The position numbers and the translations under genes are program-made. This document shows positions 43,601 through 52,269 of a DNA stretch of 64,000 nt, piece by piece. How positions within the stretch are numbered: the stretch's first letter is position 1; the number at the start of each line of letters is the position of its first letter. The notes under the pieces are model-generated. The model saw nothing but the letters and a program-made list of their open reading frames with translations. It had not been told where the DNA came from and did no database searches. The stretch spans positions 1-64,000 of the forward strand of contig JAJDYE010000041.1 of the NCBI GenBank assembly GCA_022822905.1, written 5' to 3'. This DNA comes from Acidimicrobiia bacterium (GTDB lineage: Bacteria > Actinomycetota > Acidimicrobiia > Acidimicrobiales > Bin134).

Positions 43601-45271
43601 ATGAGCGCCGGAACCCTTCGCCGACCCGAAGCCCTGGCCCGGATGTCCGAGGACCACTTCGATGTTTGCGTGATCGGAGGCGGCATCACCGGCGCCGGCG
43701 CGGCACTGGACGCAGCCTCTCGGGGGCTGCGAGTGGCGCTAGTGGAGCGGTATGACTTCGCCGAGGGCACCTCCTCCCGGTCGTCCAAGCTGGTACACGG
43801 CGGGCTCCGCTATCTCCGTCAGGGAGAGATCAGACTGGTGGCCAGCGCGTTGATCGAGCGGCAGCGACTGCGGGGCAACGCCCCCCACCTGGTGAAGGAC
43901 CTGCCGTTCGTCATCCCACTATTCGGCCATGGCGGCAAGCTGCGCCGCGGGCTCACCAGGGCCATCGGCGGGGCTTTGTGGGCCTATGACCTGTGCGGAG
44001 GGGCACTCATCGGGAAGCTCCATCGCCGGCTGAGCAAGGAGCAGGTGCTGGCTGCTTTCCCAACCCTGAAACCCGATCAGGTGGTGGGGGGCTACCAGTA
44101 CTACGACTGCCAAACCGATGACGCCCGACTGGTGCTGTCGGTCATTCGCACCGCAGTGTTGGAATACGACGCGGTTGCCGCCAACCGAGTGTCGGCAACC
44201 AAGGTTGTCCGCGACAGCCACGGGCGGGTGAGCGCCGTGCGGGCGCAAACTGCTGAAGGCGAGAGGCTGGAAATCTCGTGCCGAGCGGTGATCAACGCCA
44301 CCGGTGTATGGGCCGCTGATCTAGGAGACATAGGAATACGACCCGCCAAGGGAGTTCATCTAGCCTTTCACCGGTCGCTCTTGGGCATCGACCGCGGCTC
44401 GATCCTGCCATCGCCGGTGAGGGGACGGAGCATCTTCGTCATTCCGCTGGGAGAGGCCTGCTATGTCGGCACCACCGATACCGACTACTCGGGCTCGCTG
44501 GACGATCCCCGCTGCAATGCCGACGACGCGGCTGAGTTGCTGGGAGCGCTGCGGTCGGCAACGTCACTGGAAGTGTCGGAGGCTGACGTGATTGGTGCTT
44601 GGGCCGGACTTCGACCCCTGGTGGCGGACACGGCCTCGGCCCGTACCGCAGACTTGTCTCGCCGACACCACGTTGCCGAATCCGATGGAGTGGTCACCGT
44701 TACCGGGGGCAAGCTCACCACCTATCGACAGATGGCCGCCGACGCAGTAGACGTGGTGGTGAAGCTCCTGCCCAGGATCGATCATCGCAAGATCAATCAT
44801 CGAAGGCGGCGGTCGAAGACAAAGCGCCTGCGTCTTCGGGGAGCGGCTAGCCCACAAGAGATTCAAGACAGCCTGGAATCGAAGGGCTTGCCCGCGGTCA
44901 CTGCCCGTCACTTGGCTGAGCGCTATGGCGCTGAAGCCGGCGAACTCGCTGACCTGGCCGTAGACGACCCCACCCTGGGTCGCCTTCTGACTGAAGGACT
45001 CCCCTATCTGCGCGCCGAGGTGGTTTGGGCCGCCCGGGCGGAAATGGCCCGCACGGTGGATGATGTGCTCAGCCGGCGCACACAGGCCCGGCACCGGCAC
45101 CTAGCCGCCAGCATGGCTATCGCCGAAGAAGTCGCGGCACTGCTGGGCCGTGAACTGGGATGGTCGCCGGCAGAACAGCAGGCGGGGGCTGCCGCCTACC
45201 GTGAACTGGCGGCAGCCGACTTGGCCGGCATTTCCTCTGCTGACCCAACCAAACAGCCCTTGAACACCTGA
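43601..45271 (+). CDS. glpD: Glycerol-3-phosphate dehydrogenase, GlpD type (copy 2)
   Basis: This 556-residue FAD enzyme has VCVIGGGITGAGAALDAASRG, GTSSRSSKLVHGGLRYL, GVHLAFHRSLLG, AWAGLRPLVADT, VTGGKLTTYRQMAADAVD and a C-terminal DAO_C-like helical domain. It differs clearly from copy 1 (31444-33063), for example YLRQGEIRLVASAL after the signature. The ATG at 43601 is 19 bases after galK and 23 bases before the kinase gene, so it belongs to the galK operon. It would oxidise the polyol phosphate made by that kinase. Confidence 0.88.
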   Translation: MSAGTLRRPEALARMSEDHFDVCVIGGGITGAGAALDAASRGLRVALVERYDFAEGTSSRSSKLVHGGLRYLRQGEIRLVASALIERQRLRGNAPHLVKDLPFVIPLFGHGGKLRRGLTRAIGGALWAYDLCGGALIGKLHRRLSKEQVLAAFPTLKPDQVVGGYQYYDCQTDDARLVLSVIRTAVLEYDAVAANRVSATKVVRDSHGRVSAVRAQTAEGERLEISCRAVINATGVWAADLGDIGIRPAKGVHLAFHRSLLGIDRGSILPSPVRGRSIFVIPLGEACYVGTTDTDYSGSLDDPRCNADDAAELLGALRSATSLEVSEADVIGAWAGLRPLVADTASARTADLSRRHHVAESDGVVTVTGGKLTTYRQMAADAVDVVVKLLPRIDHRKINHRRRRSKTKRLRLRGAASPQEIQDSLESKGLPAVTARHLAERYGAEAGELADLAVDDPTLGRLLTEGLPYLRAEVVWAARAEMARTVDDVLSRRTQARHRHLAASMAIAEEVAALLGRELGWSPAEQQAGAAAYRELAAADLAGISSADPTKQPLNT

Positions 45272-45294
45272 TTGCGACCACCAGGAGAGGCTCT

Positions 45295-46734
45295 ATGAAA
45301 ATCTGCGTCATCGATGTGGGCACCAGCAGCATCCGCTCGGCGGTGACCGACGGTCATCGGGTGAGCTGCTTTCGCCAACAGCGCACTCCCCCTGATATGC
45401 CCGAGCCGGGACTGGTCGAGTTCGACGCCGACGAGATGGCGGCGGTCATCCTCCAAACCGCCACCGAAGTCGTGGAGGAAGTCGGCGGCGTGGACGCGGT
45501 GGCCGTGACCAATCAGCGGGGCTCGGCGGTGGTGTGGGACCGCAAGACCGGGGAGCCGGTGGGACCGGCCCTGGGGTGGCAGGATCTGCGCACCGTGGGC
45601 GAATGCCTGGCCTGGCAGGCCGAGGGGCTCCGGCTGGTTCCCAACGAGTCGGCCACCAAGGCAGTCTGGCTGCTCGACCAGCACGACCCCGACCGGACTC
45701 GGGATCTGTGTTTCGGCACCGTGGACACGTGGGCGGTGTGGTGCTTGTCGCAGGGCGCCAGCCATGTAGTGGATCCCTCCAATGCGGCCATGAGCGGGAT
45801 GCTGAGCGACGACGGGAGCCGCTGGTCGGATGAGATAACCGAGCAGATCGGGGTGCCCTCCAACTGCCTGCCGGAGATCGTGGACTCCACCGGAGTGGTG
45901 GGCACTGCTACCGCCTTGCCGGGGACACCGCCGATTGCCGGGATCATCGGCGACCAGCAGTCATCGCTGATCGGACAGCGCTGTGTGCTCAAAGGGCTGG
46001 CCAAGCTCACCTTCGGCACTGGGGCTTTTTTGGACGTGTGTACCGGCCCCGACCGGCCGATCGCCGACAAGCGAAGCGACCGGGGAACGTTTCCCATCGT
46101 GGCCTGGCAGGAGAACGGGGCCATCGTCTGGGGTGTGGAGGCCATGATGATCGCCGCCGGGTCGAACATGAGCTGGCTGATCGACGACGTGGGACTGTTG
46201 GGCGACCCGGCCGAGTCGACCGAGATGGCCGACAGCGTGGCCGACACCGGCGGGGTGGTGTACGTGCCAGCCCTGTACGGGCTGGGCACCCCCCACTGGG
46301 ACTTCGGGGCCCGGGCCGCGCTGTTCGGCATCACCGGGGGCACCACCGCAGCCCACATTGTGCGAGCGGTATTCGAGGGCGTAGCTCAGCGAGCCGCCGA
46401 TCTGTTGGAAGCGGCTGAGGCCGACAGCGGTCATCGCATAGAGCGGGTCCGAGTGGACGGCGGGATGTCCCAGAATCCAGTTTTCATCCAGATCCTGGCC
46501 GACACTCTGGGCCGTACCGTAGAGCTGTGCCCAGTACCGGAGGGGACCGCGCTGGGTGCCGCGGTGTTGGCCGGGCGGGCCTTGGGCCAGTGGTCAAGCT
46601 GGCAGGAGGTGGCCGACTCCTGGTCGCCACGGGCGGTGGTGGAACCGCAGGGAACGGTGGACCGGGAGCGCTGGCATGAGGCGGTGAGGCGGGCCGCCCG
46701 CTGGTATCCCGAGCTTTCCGACATCGGCCTATAA
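45295..46734 (+). CDS. FGGY-family carbohydrate kinase, glycerol kinase-like
   Basis: This 479-residue kinase has the ATP-grasping N-terminus CVIDVGTSSIRSA, GTVDTWAVW, the catalytic Asp in IIGDQQSSLIG (Asp220-Gln221) and FGTGAFLDV. Overall it resembles GlpK. Two substrate contacts of E. coli GlpK are changed: Glu84 of QRET is Gly76 here (QRGS), and Tyr135 of PYFSGTK is Asn117 (PNESATK). Arg75, Trp95, Asp220 and Gln221 are kept. The substrate is therefore a glycerol-like polyol, perhaps not glycerol. AGGAGAGG precedes the ATG. Last gene of the operon. Confidence 0.8.
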   Translation: MKICVIDVGTSSIRSAVTDGHRVSCFRQQRTPPDMPEPGLVEFDADEMAAVILQTATEVVEEVGGVDAVAVTNQRGSAVVWDRKTGEPVGPALGWQDLRTVGECLAWQAEGLRLVPNESATKAVWLLDQHDPDRTRDLCFGTVDTWAVWCLSQGASHVVDPSNAAMSGMLSDDGSRWSDEITEQIGVPSNCLPEIVDSTGVVGTATALPGTPPIAGIIGDQQSSLIGQRCVLKGLAKLTFGTGAFLDVCTGPDRPIADKRSDRGTFPIVAWQENGAIVWGVEAMMIAAGSNMSWLIDDVGLLGDPAESTEMADSVADTGGVVYVPALYGLGTPHWDFGARAALFGITGGTTAAHIVRAVFEGVAQRAADLLEAAEADSGHRIERVRVDGGMSQNPVFIQILADTLGRTVELCPVPEGTALGAAVLAGRALGQWSSWQEVADSWSPRAVVEPQGTVDRERWHEAVRRAARWYPELSDIGL

Positions 46735-46815
46735 ATCCTTTGGCGAGCGCATCACTGGAGTTTCCACGAAAACCCTCTCGCCTTGGGATGAGCGGGGCTG
46801 GCAAACTTAACGAGA

Positions 46816-47183
<368 letters not shown>

Positions 47184-47209
47184 TCCAATCTCGCCGGAGA
47201 TGGCGGCGT

Positions 47210-47722
47210 TCAGCGCCCCCGGGGCCGCCGAGACCGGTGGGCACCCATCTGAGACCTGTCCAGCCGACCCTGGGTGCAGAACAGCCGCAAGCGCTCCCGG
47301 TCGGTGAGCCCGAAGCGGCGCACCGACCAGGCCCCCACCGCCAGCCCGATGATCTCCAACACCACCAGCGTGGCCATGGGCTTGAATTCAGGGAGGTCGG
47401 CGCTATCTGCCGCCACCCCGAAAACCGGCCACCAGAACAGATCAGTGCGCAACCACGCGCCGTCCAGCACCAAGTAGAGGAACAGCCCGATGGGCAGCCC
47501 CAGCCAACGGCGCCGGGACAGCCGGCGGCCCCGGGTGGCCAGCATTACCGCCACCAGCACAACCAAGGGAGCGAGCAGGGTGTGCAGCGCCCACGGTCCC
47601 CTGGCCAACAGCTCGACCAATGGCAGCACCGAGCCCAACATCACCATGCGGAAGTCCAAGGCCGGACTGTCGAACACCAAGGCCACCAGCACGAAGCTGA
47701 GAGCCAGAAACCAGAAGAACAC
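47210..47722 (-). CDS. Conserved membrane protein next to rnpB, unknown
   Basis: This 170-residue protein has four or five hydrophobic segments (FWFLALSFVLVALVF, MVMLGSVLPLVELLA, TLLAPLVVLVAVMLA, LGLPIGLFLYLVLDGAW, ATLVVLEIIGLAVGAW) with DG and RTDLFWWP in a loop. It ends with a basic tail. It follows the zinc-ribbon gene by 15 bases on the same strand. No function is assigned. Confidence 0.65.
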   Translation of the reverse strand: MFFWFLALSFVLVALVFDSPALDFRMVMLGSVLPLVELLARGPWALHTLLAPLVVLVAVMLATRGRRLSRRRWLGLPIGLFLYLVLDGAWLRTDLFWWPVFGVAADSADLPEFKPMATLVVLEIIGLAVGAWSVRRFGLTDRERLRLFCTQGRLDRSQMGAHRSRRPRGR

Positions 47723-47737
47723 CGGTTGTCCGTGCGG

Positions 47738-48460
47738 TCAGGTCCGCACCAGGATGCGACCACACTCCTCGCAGTGGCACACCTCATCAGCCGGTGCGTG
47801 GCGAATGCGGTCGAGTTCCATAGCCGACAGCGCCAGGTGGCAGCCTTCACAGGTGCCGTTGCGGAGCCGGGCCACGGCGATGCCGCCCATACGAGCCCGC
47901 AAACCCTCGTAGCTGGTAAGTGCGGCCTCTGGGATTTCTCCCGCTTCGGCAGAGCGGGCCGCGGTCTCCTGGTGGATCTCGGCCTGGACGACCGCCTCGG
48001 CCTCCTCCAGTTGACCTTCAGCGTCGGCCACCGCGGCCTCGGCAGCCGCGAGGCTCGACTCCAGGGATTCAACCTCGGCGTCGATCTCCTCAATCGCCTC
48101 CATCAGCTCCAAGGCACCGCTCTCCATGTCGGAGCAGCGGGTTCGCAATCCGTCCACCTCCTCTTGGAGGGTCAGGAGCTCCCGGGTGCCGGAGACCTCT
48201 CCGGAGTACAAGCGGTTGTATTCCCTCTTTGTCCGGTCTTCCAAGGCGGCCAGCTCATCCTCGTTGCGTTTGAGATTCCGCTGAAGCTCTAGGCGCTGGA
48301 CCTGCTTCGCGGCCCGCTGGTTGTGAATCTGGCGGCAAGCCTGTTGGGCCGCGTCCAGCGAGGCCCTCTCGGGCAGCGTGTCGAAGCGATGACGAAGCTG
48401 ATCGATCAGGGCGTCGTGATCCTGCACCGACAGCAGGCGCTGGAATTGATCTTCGATCAC
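47738..48460 (-). CDS. C4-type zinc-ribbon coiled-coil protein (CdsZ/CT398-like)
   Basis: This 240-residue protein is mostly a long antiparallel coiled coil (residues 5-185, rich in Leu/Glu/Gln heptads such as EEVDGLRTRCSDMESGALELMEAIEEIDAEVESLE). It ends in a zinc ribbon with CEGC and CEECGR. Homologues are widespread, often beside rnpB or RNase H genes in actinomycetes, with roles not settled. The GTG at 48460 lies six bases after a TAAGAT box. Confidence 0.85.
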   Translation of the reverse strand: MIEDQFQRLLSVQDHDALIDQLRHRFDTLPERASLDAAQQACRQIHNQRAAKQVQRLELQRNLKRNEDELAALEDRTKREYNRLYSGEVSGTRELLTLQEEVDGLRTRCSDMESGALELMEAIEEIDAEVESLESSLAAAEAAVADAEGQLEEAEAVVQAEIHQETAARSAEAGEIPEAALTSYEGLRARMGGIAVARLRNGTCEGCHLALSAMELDRIRHAPADEVCHCEECGRILVRT

Positions 48461-48466
48461 GGCTCG

Positions 48467-48472
48467 ATCTTA
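48467..48472 (-). promoter_or_regulatory. -10 box TAAGAT for a leaderless transcript
   Basis: On the minus strand TAAGAT is followed by CGAGCC and the GTG at 48460. It lies in the 15-base gap behind the penicillin-binding protein gene, so the zinc-ribbon gene probably has its own promoter. Confidence 0.55.
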
Positions 48473-48475
48473 GAG

Positions 48476-50827
48476 TCAAAATCCGGCATCGGATTCAGCC
48501 AACTGACCGGCATCGTCCGGCAAATCTCCCTCAGGGTCGAGGCTGGGATCGGTCGGAGAACCCGGGGCGGGCCCGGGACCCACACAAGTGTCGGCAATGC
48601 CGTCGTTGTTGGAGTCCAGGGGGAACTGGCCTTCGGGGCATTCCGCCTCGATCGGCAACGGGGTCCCGCAGTACAGCGGAATGGGTTCGCCCCCCTCCAC
48701 CGCGAACTCGCTGAGACCGCACGGCTCTATGCCCCCGGTGGTCAAGAGGTCCACACAGGTGTCATGAGTGCCGTCGTCGTCGGTGTCCACCGCCACGATC
48801 ATCGGCACCGGCGCCTCTGGATCCTCGGGTGTCGGAGGGGCTGCGCAGGGGGTGCCCACGGTGAACACGTCCTCCAACTCGATCAGGTCACCCAGCCGGG
48901 GCTCACCAGGACAGCCGGGGAAGTCCACCACTTCTCGGCCCTCGTGGTAGCTGGTCATGAACCGGCCCCACGCCACTGCCGGATAGGAGCTGCCGGTCAC
49001 CTTGCGCATGGGGATGCGCTCGTTGGGGTTCCCCAGCCACACCGCGGTGGCCAGATGGGGTGTGAACCCGACGAACCAGGCATCGGCCGACTCCTCGGTG
49101 GTACCGGTTTTGCCCGCCGAGGATTGCAGGGGCAGCTGGGCCCGCCGGCCAGTGCCGTTCACCATGTTGTTCTCCAGAACGTCGGTGGCCCAGCAGGCCG
49201 AGCGCGGCGACACCACCCGCTCGCCCGACAGCTCATGGCGGTAGAGCACGTTTCCCTGACGGTCGACGATCTGCTCGATGAAGTAGGGCTCGTAGCGGAT
49301 CCCACCGGTGCCGATCACCCCGTAAGCCGATGCCATGTCGATGGGATGGACCTCTTCGGAGCCCAACGGCAGCGACGCCACCGCTTCCAACTCGGTGGTG
49401 ATACCCATCTTGGTTGCGGTGTCGACCACCGGCTGAATGCCCGCCACCCGGCCCAGCCGCAAGAACGCGCAGTTGGAGGACACCCTGATCTGGTTGTTGA
49501 TGGTGTCCACCTGCCCGGGCGAGCTGGCGAAGTTGTTGGCCACATAGGGATCGGGAACCCCACCGGGATTGGGGATCTGACAGGGACCCCGCCCGCTGAT
49601 TCGATCGCTGGGCTGGTAGCCCTGCTCGAACAGAGTCATCATGACGAACGTCTTGAACGCCGACCCTGGCTGTCGGGTGCCCTGGGTGGCCAGGTTGAAC
49701 TCCTCGGTGTCTTGGGCGAACCCCGGTCCGCCCACCACGGCTCTCACTGCCCCGGTGTCGGGCTCGAGCGCAGCCAGGGCCATGGTGGCCTCAACCCCGC
49801 CATGGTCGCCCTCGTTGTACTCCGCCAGGGTGGCGGCCACCGCAGCCTCGGCTTGTCGCTGGGAAACGGGATCGAACGTGGTGTAGATGCTGAGGCCGCC
49901 GTTGAACACCAGATTGAACCGGTCTTCGGGACTCCCGCCCAGATACCGGGGGTCGTCCAGAAGCTGCTGCTTCACCTCTTCCACGAAATAGCTCTTGGGA
50001 GGCAACTCGATCTCATTGACCTCCTTGGGCAGCGGCTGGAGGTGGTACAAGTCGGCCTGTTCGGGGGTGATGTAGCCCAGCTCGGCCAGGCGGTTCAGCA
50101 CGATCTGCCGCTGCCGAAGGGCCCGCAGGGGATTGTTGATGGGGTCGTAGCTGCTGGGGTTGCTGATGAGAGCAGCCAGAAGCGCAGCCTCCCCCCATCC
50201 CAGATCGGAGGCATCCAACCCCCAGTACACCTCGGCCGCGGCCTGCACGCCGTAGGCGCCCTGGCCGAAGTACACCGTGTTCAGGTACAGGTTGAGGATC
50301 TCGTCCTTTTCCATCTCCCGCTCAAGGCGCTTGGCCATGGCCATCTCCTGGAGCTTGCGCTCGGCCTCCACCTTGTTGCCCACCACTAGGTTCTTGATGA
50401 GCTGCTGGGTGATGGTGGAGCCGCCCTGGGTGATGCCCCCGGCCCCCACGTTCTCGAGTCCGGCCCGGAACACCGCGCTGAGGTCGACGCCAGTGTGCAG
50501 GTAGAAATTCTCGTCCTCGATGGCGATCACCGCGTGCTTCACCTCTTCGGAGATGTCGTCGAGCTCCACCAAAACCCGGTTCTCCACGTAGCTGAACACG
50601 TCGATGAGCTGGCGGTTGGCGTCGTAGACGTATGAGCGGATGGCCAGCTCGTCCAGGCTCACATCCTCGGCCAGGTTCACTTCCACCGGGGTGGACTCCC
50701 AAGACCTCAGCACATCAGTGGTCGGGGGCCAGACCACGAACAAGGTGGCGGCCACGGCCAACGCCAGCATGGGCATGAGCACTGTCAGCCGGAGCAGGTG
50801 GGACAGCCACCTCAGGAAGTCCTTCAC
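48476..50827 (-). CDS. Class A penicillin-binding protein (bifunctional transglycosylase/transpeptidase)
   Basis: This 783-residue protein builds peptidoglycan outside the membrane. It has an N-terminal transmembrane helix (LTVLMPMLALAVAATLFVVW) and a GT51 domain (IAIEDENFYLHTGVD, GGSTITQQLIKNL, KRLEREMEKDEILNLYLNTVYFGQ). The transpeptidase domain has its active Ser in PGSAFKTF, SSNCAF as second motif and KTGTTEE as third. The C-terminus is odd: Cys-rich, with two calcium-loop repeats of thrombospondin-3 type (DTDDDGTHDTCVD and DSNNDGIADTCVG) and an acidic Pro-rich end. The GTG start follows GGGAG. Confidence 0.95.
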   Translation of the reverse strand: MKDFLRWLSHLLRLTVLMPMLALAVAATLFVVWPPTTDVLRSWESTPVEVNLAEDVSLDELAIRSYVYDANRQLIDVFSYVENRVLVELDDISEEVKHAVIAIEDENFYLHTGVDLSAVFRAGLENVGAGGITQGGSTITQQLIKNLVVGNKVEAERKLQEMAMAKRLEREMEKDEILNLYLNTVYFGQGAYGVQAAAEVYWGLDASDLGWGEAALLAALISNPSSYDPINNPLRALRQRQIVLNRLAELGYITPEQADLYHLQPLPKEVNEIELPPKSYFVEEVKQQLLDDPRYLGGSPEDRFNLVFNGGLSIYTTFDPVSQRQAEAAVAATLAEYNEGDHGGVEATMALAALEPDTGAVRAVVGGPGFAQDTEEFNLATQGTRQPGSAFKTFVMMTLFEQGYQPSDRISGRGPCQIPNPGGVPDPYVANNFASSPGQVDTINNQIRVSSNCAFLRLGRVAGIQPVVDTATKMGITTELEAVASLPLGSEEVHPIDMASAYGVIGTGGIRYEPYFIEQIVDRQGNVLYRHELSGERVVSPRSACWATDVLENNMVNGTGRRAQLPLQSSAGKTGTTEESADAWFVGFTPHLATAVWLGNPNERIPMRKVTGSSYPAVAWGRFMTSYHEGREVVDFPGCPGEPRLGDLIELEDVFTVGTPCAAPPTPEDPEAPVPMIVAVDTDDDGTHDTCVDLLTTGGIEPCGLSEFAVEGGEPIPLYCGTPLPIEAECPEGQFPLDSNNDGIADTCVGPGPAPGSPTDPSLDPEGDLPDDAGQLAESDAGF

Positions 50828-50904
50828 CAGACTCCCAACGCTATCGGCCCGGCACTCGACAGTGGGCGCGCACTATCGGCTCCGCAACCGGGGCAAATGG
50901 AACT

Positions 50905-51369
50905 TCAGTAGCTGCCGCCCAGCTTGGTGTGGTCCCAACTGATGGTCTTCTCAGCCTTGATCACCACCGCAGTGCGCTTCAAGGCCATGTGTTCGGCTGC
51001 GCTCGACAGCATCTCCCGGTCGACGCCGGGGTTGTTGCGGACCATCACCTCCAAGGCGTAGCGGTGGACCACCTCAGGGTCGGTGTGCAGCTCGGCGTGC
51101 CCGTTGATGGCCACTCCTCGGAGCTTGTCGTACTCGAGGCCGTCCTCCAACAGCAGGGCGATGCGGCTGTCTCGTTCAAGATTCTTGATCTTCTGCGACT
51201 TGGTGTAGGTCTCGAAAACGATGTCGCCGTCCACCACCGCGAACCACAGGGTGCTCAGATGAGGCGTCCCATCCTGGTTGATGGTGGCCACCTGGAGGCT
51301 CTTCTGCTCCTCTATGAAGGCCTCGAGCTCTTCGGGAGTCAGGCGGATCTTGTCGCGTCGATTAGCCAT
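50905..51369 (-). CDS. Pyridoxamine 5'-phosphate oxidase-like flavin/F420-binding protein
   Basis: This 154-residue split-barrel protein opens RLTPEELEAFIEEQKSLQVATINQDGTPHLSTLWFAV and continues VFETYTKSQKIKNLERDSRIALLLEDG, the usual PPOX-class pattern. Actinobacterial members use F420 or FMN to reduce diverse compounds. I chose the ATG at 51369 (MANRRDK) with GGGAGG upstream; 18 further bases upstream are also open. The cofactor cannot be fixed by eye. Confidence 0.88.
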   Translation of the reverse strand: MANRRDKIRLTPEELEAFIEEQKSLQVATINQDGTPHLSTLWFAVVDGDIVFETYTKSQKIKNLERDSRIALLLEDGLEYDKLRGVAINGHAELHTDPEVVHRYALEVMVRNNPGVDREMLSSAAEHMALKRTAVVIKAEKTISWDHTKLGGSY

Positions 51370-51402
51370 GCGCTTAGCCTCCCACACCGCTTCGGGCGGC
51401 GG

Positions 51403-52269
51403 TCATTCGTCCAACAGCGCCCGGGCTCGGCGGGCAAGCGGCTCATCCACCATCTGGCCTTCGAAGGCCACCGACGCCTCGCCTCGGGTCTGGGCTCCAT
51501 CCCAAACAGCCAGCAAGGCCCGAGCTCGTTCCCGTTCCGGCGGGGATGGGGAGAAGCATCGGTTGGCCAGCGGCACCTGGGCGGGATGGATGCAGAGCTT
51601 GCCGCTGTAGCCGATAGACCGCCCCACCGCGGCGTCGGCCAAAAAGCGCTCGTCATCACCGAACGCGGTCACCACCTGGTCGAGCACCGGCACTCCGGCC
51701 AATCGGGCGGCCAGCGCCACCTGCGAGCGGGCATAGAGCACTTCGAGGCTGTCATCGGTGCGGACGCCACCCATGTCGGTGATGAAGTCCTCGGCGCCGA
51801 AATAGGCAATCTCGACGGCAGGATGCTCCAACACATCGGAAGCCCGAGCCACTCCGGCGGCGGTCTCGATCCCGGCCAGCAGCCGGAGGTGCTCCCGGCC
51901 CGCTTGGGCTAGCAAATCTCGTACCGCATCGACCTCAGCGGCGGTCTCCAGTTTGGGCACCACCACCCCGGTGAGCTCCGCGGCAAGGCTCTCGGCCACG
52001 TCGGCAGCGAACCACTCGGTACCCGGCGGGTTGACCCTCACGAAGATGGCGAGGTCGGGGTGCAGTTGGCGCAGCTCGGCGGCCGCGGCGCGGGCTTGGC
52101 CCCGGGCCTCGGCCTTGGCGGCGGGGGCCACCGCGTCCTCCAAGTCGAGGACCACCCCGTCGGGGCCGCTGCGGGGCAGCTTGGCGCACATGTCGGGGCG
52201 GCTGGCCGGAGCGAACAGCAGGCTGCGAAGCCGGGGCAGCGCGCCTCCTGTCGGAAGATTCTCAGTCAT
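51403..52269 (-). CDS. CitE-like CoA ester lyase (HpcH/HpaI family)
   Basis: This 288-residue TIM-barrel enzyme has LRSLLFAPASRPDMCAKLPRSG, the metal and CoA motif DGVVLDLEDAVAP, IFVRVNPPGTEW, GIETAAGVAR, YFGAEDF and SGKLCIHPAQVP. Relatives cleave citramalyl-CoA, malyl-CoA or beta-methylmalyl-CoA to acetyl-CoA or a related thioester plus a keto acid. The ATG overlaps the stop of the acetoacetyl-CoA synthetase gene in ATGA, so both products probably work on connected CoA esters. The exact substrate is open. Confidence 0.88.
   Translation of the reverse strand: MTENLPTGGALPRLRSLLFAPASRPDMCAKLPRSGPDGVVLDLEDAVAPAAKAEARGQARAAAAELRQLHPDLAIFVRVNPPGTEWFAADVAESLAAELTGVVVPKLETAAEVDAVRDLLAQAGREHLRLLAGIETAAGVARASDVLEHPAVEIAYFGAEDFITDMGGVRTDDSLEVLYARSQVALAARLAGVPVLDQVVTAFGDDERFLADAAVGRSIGYSGKLCIHPAQVPLANRCFSPSPPERERARALLAVWDGAQTRGEASVAFEGQMVDEPLARRARALLDE

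Noticed and set aside
48323..50389. Open frame of 688 codons on the plus strand opposite the penicillin-binding protein gene
   Set aside because: It is the antisense shadow of a gene with all class A motifs; high GC keeps the opposite frame open and its translation has no recognisable domains.
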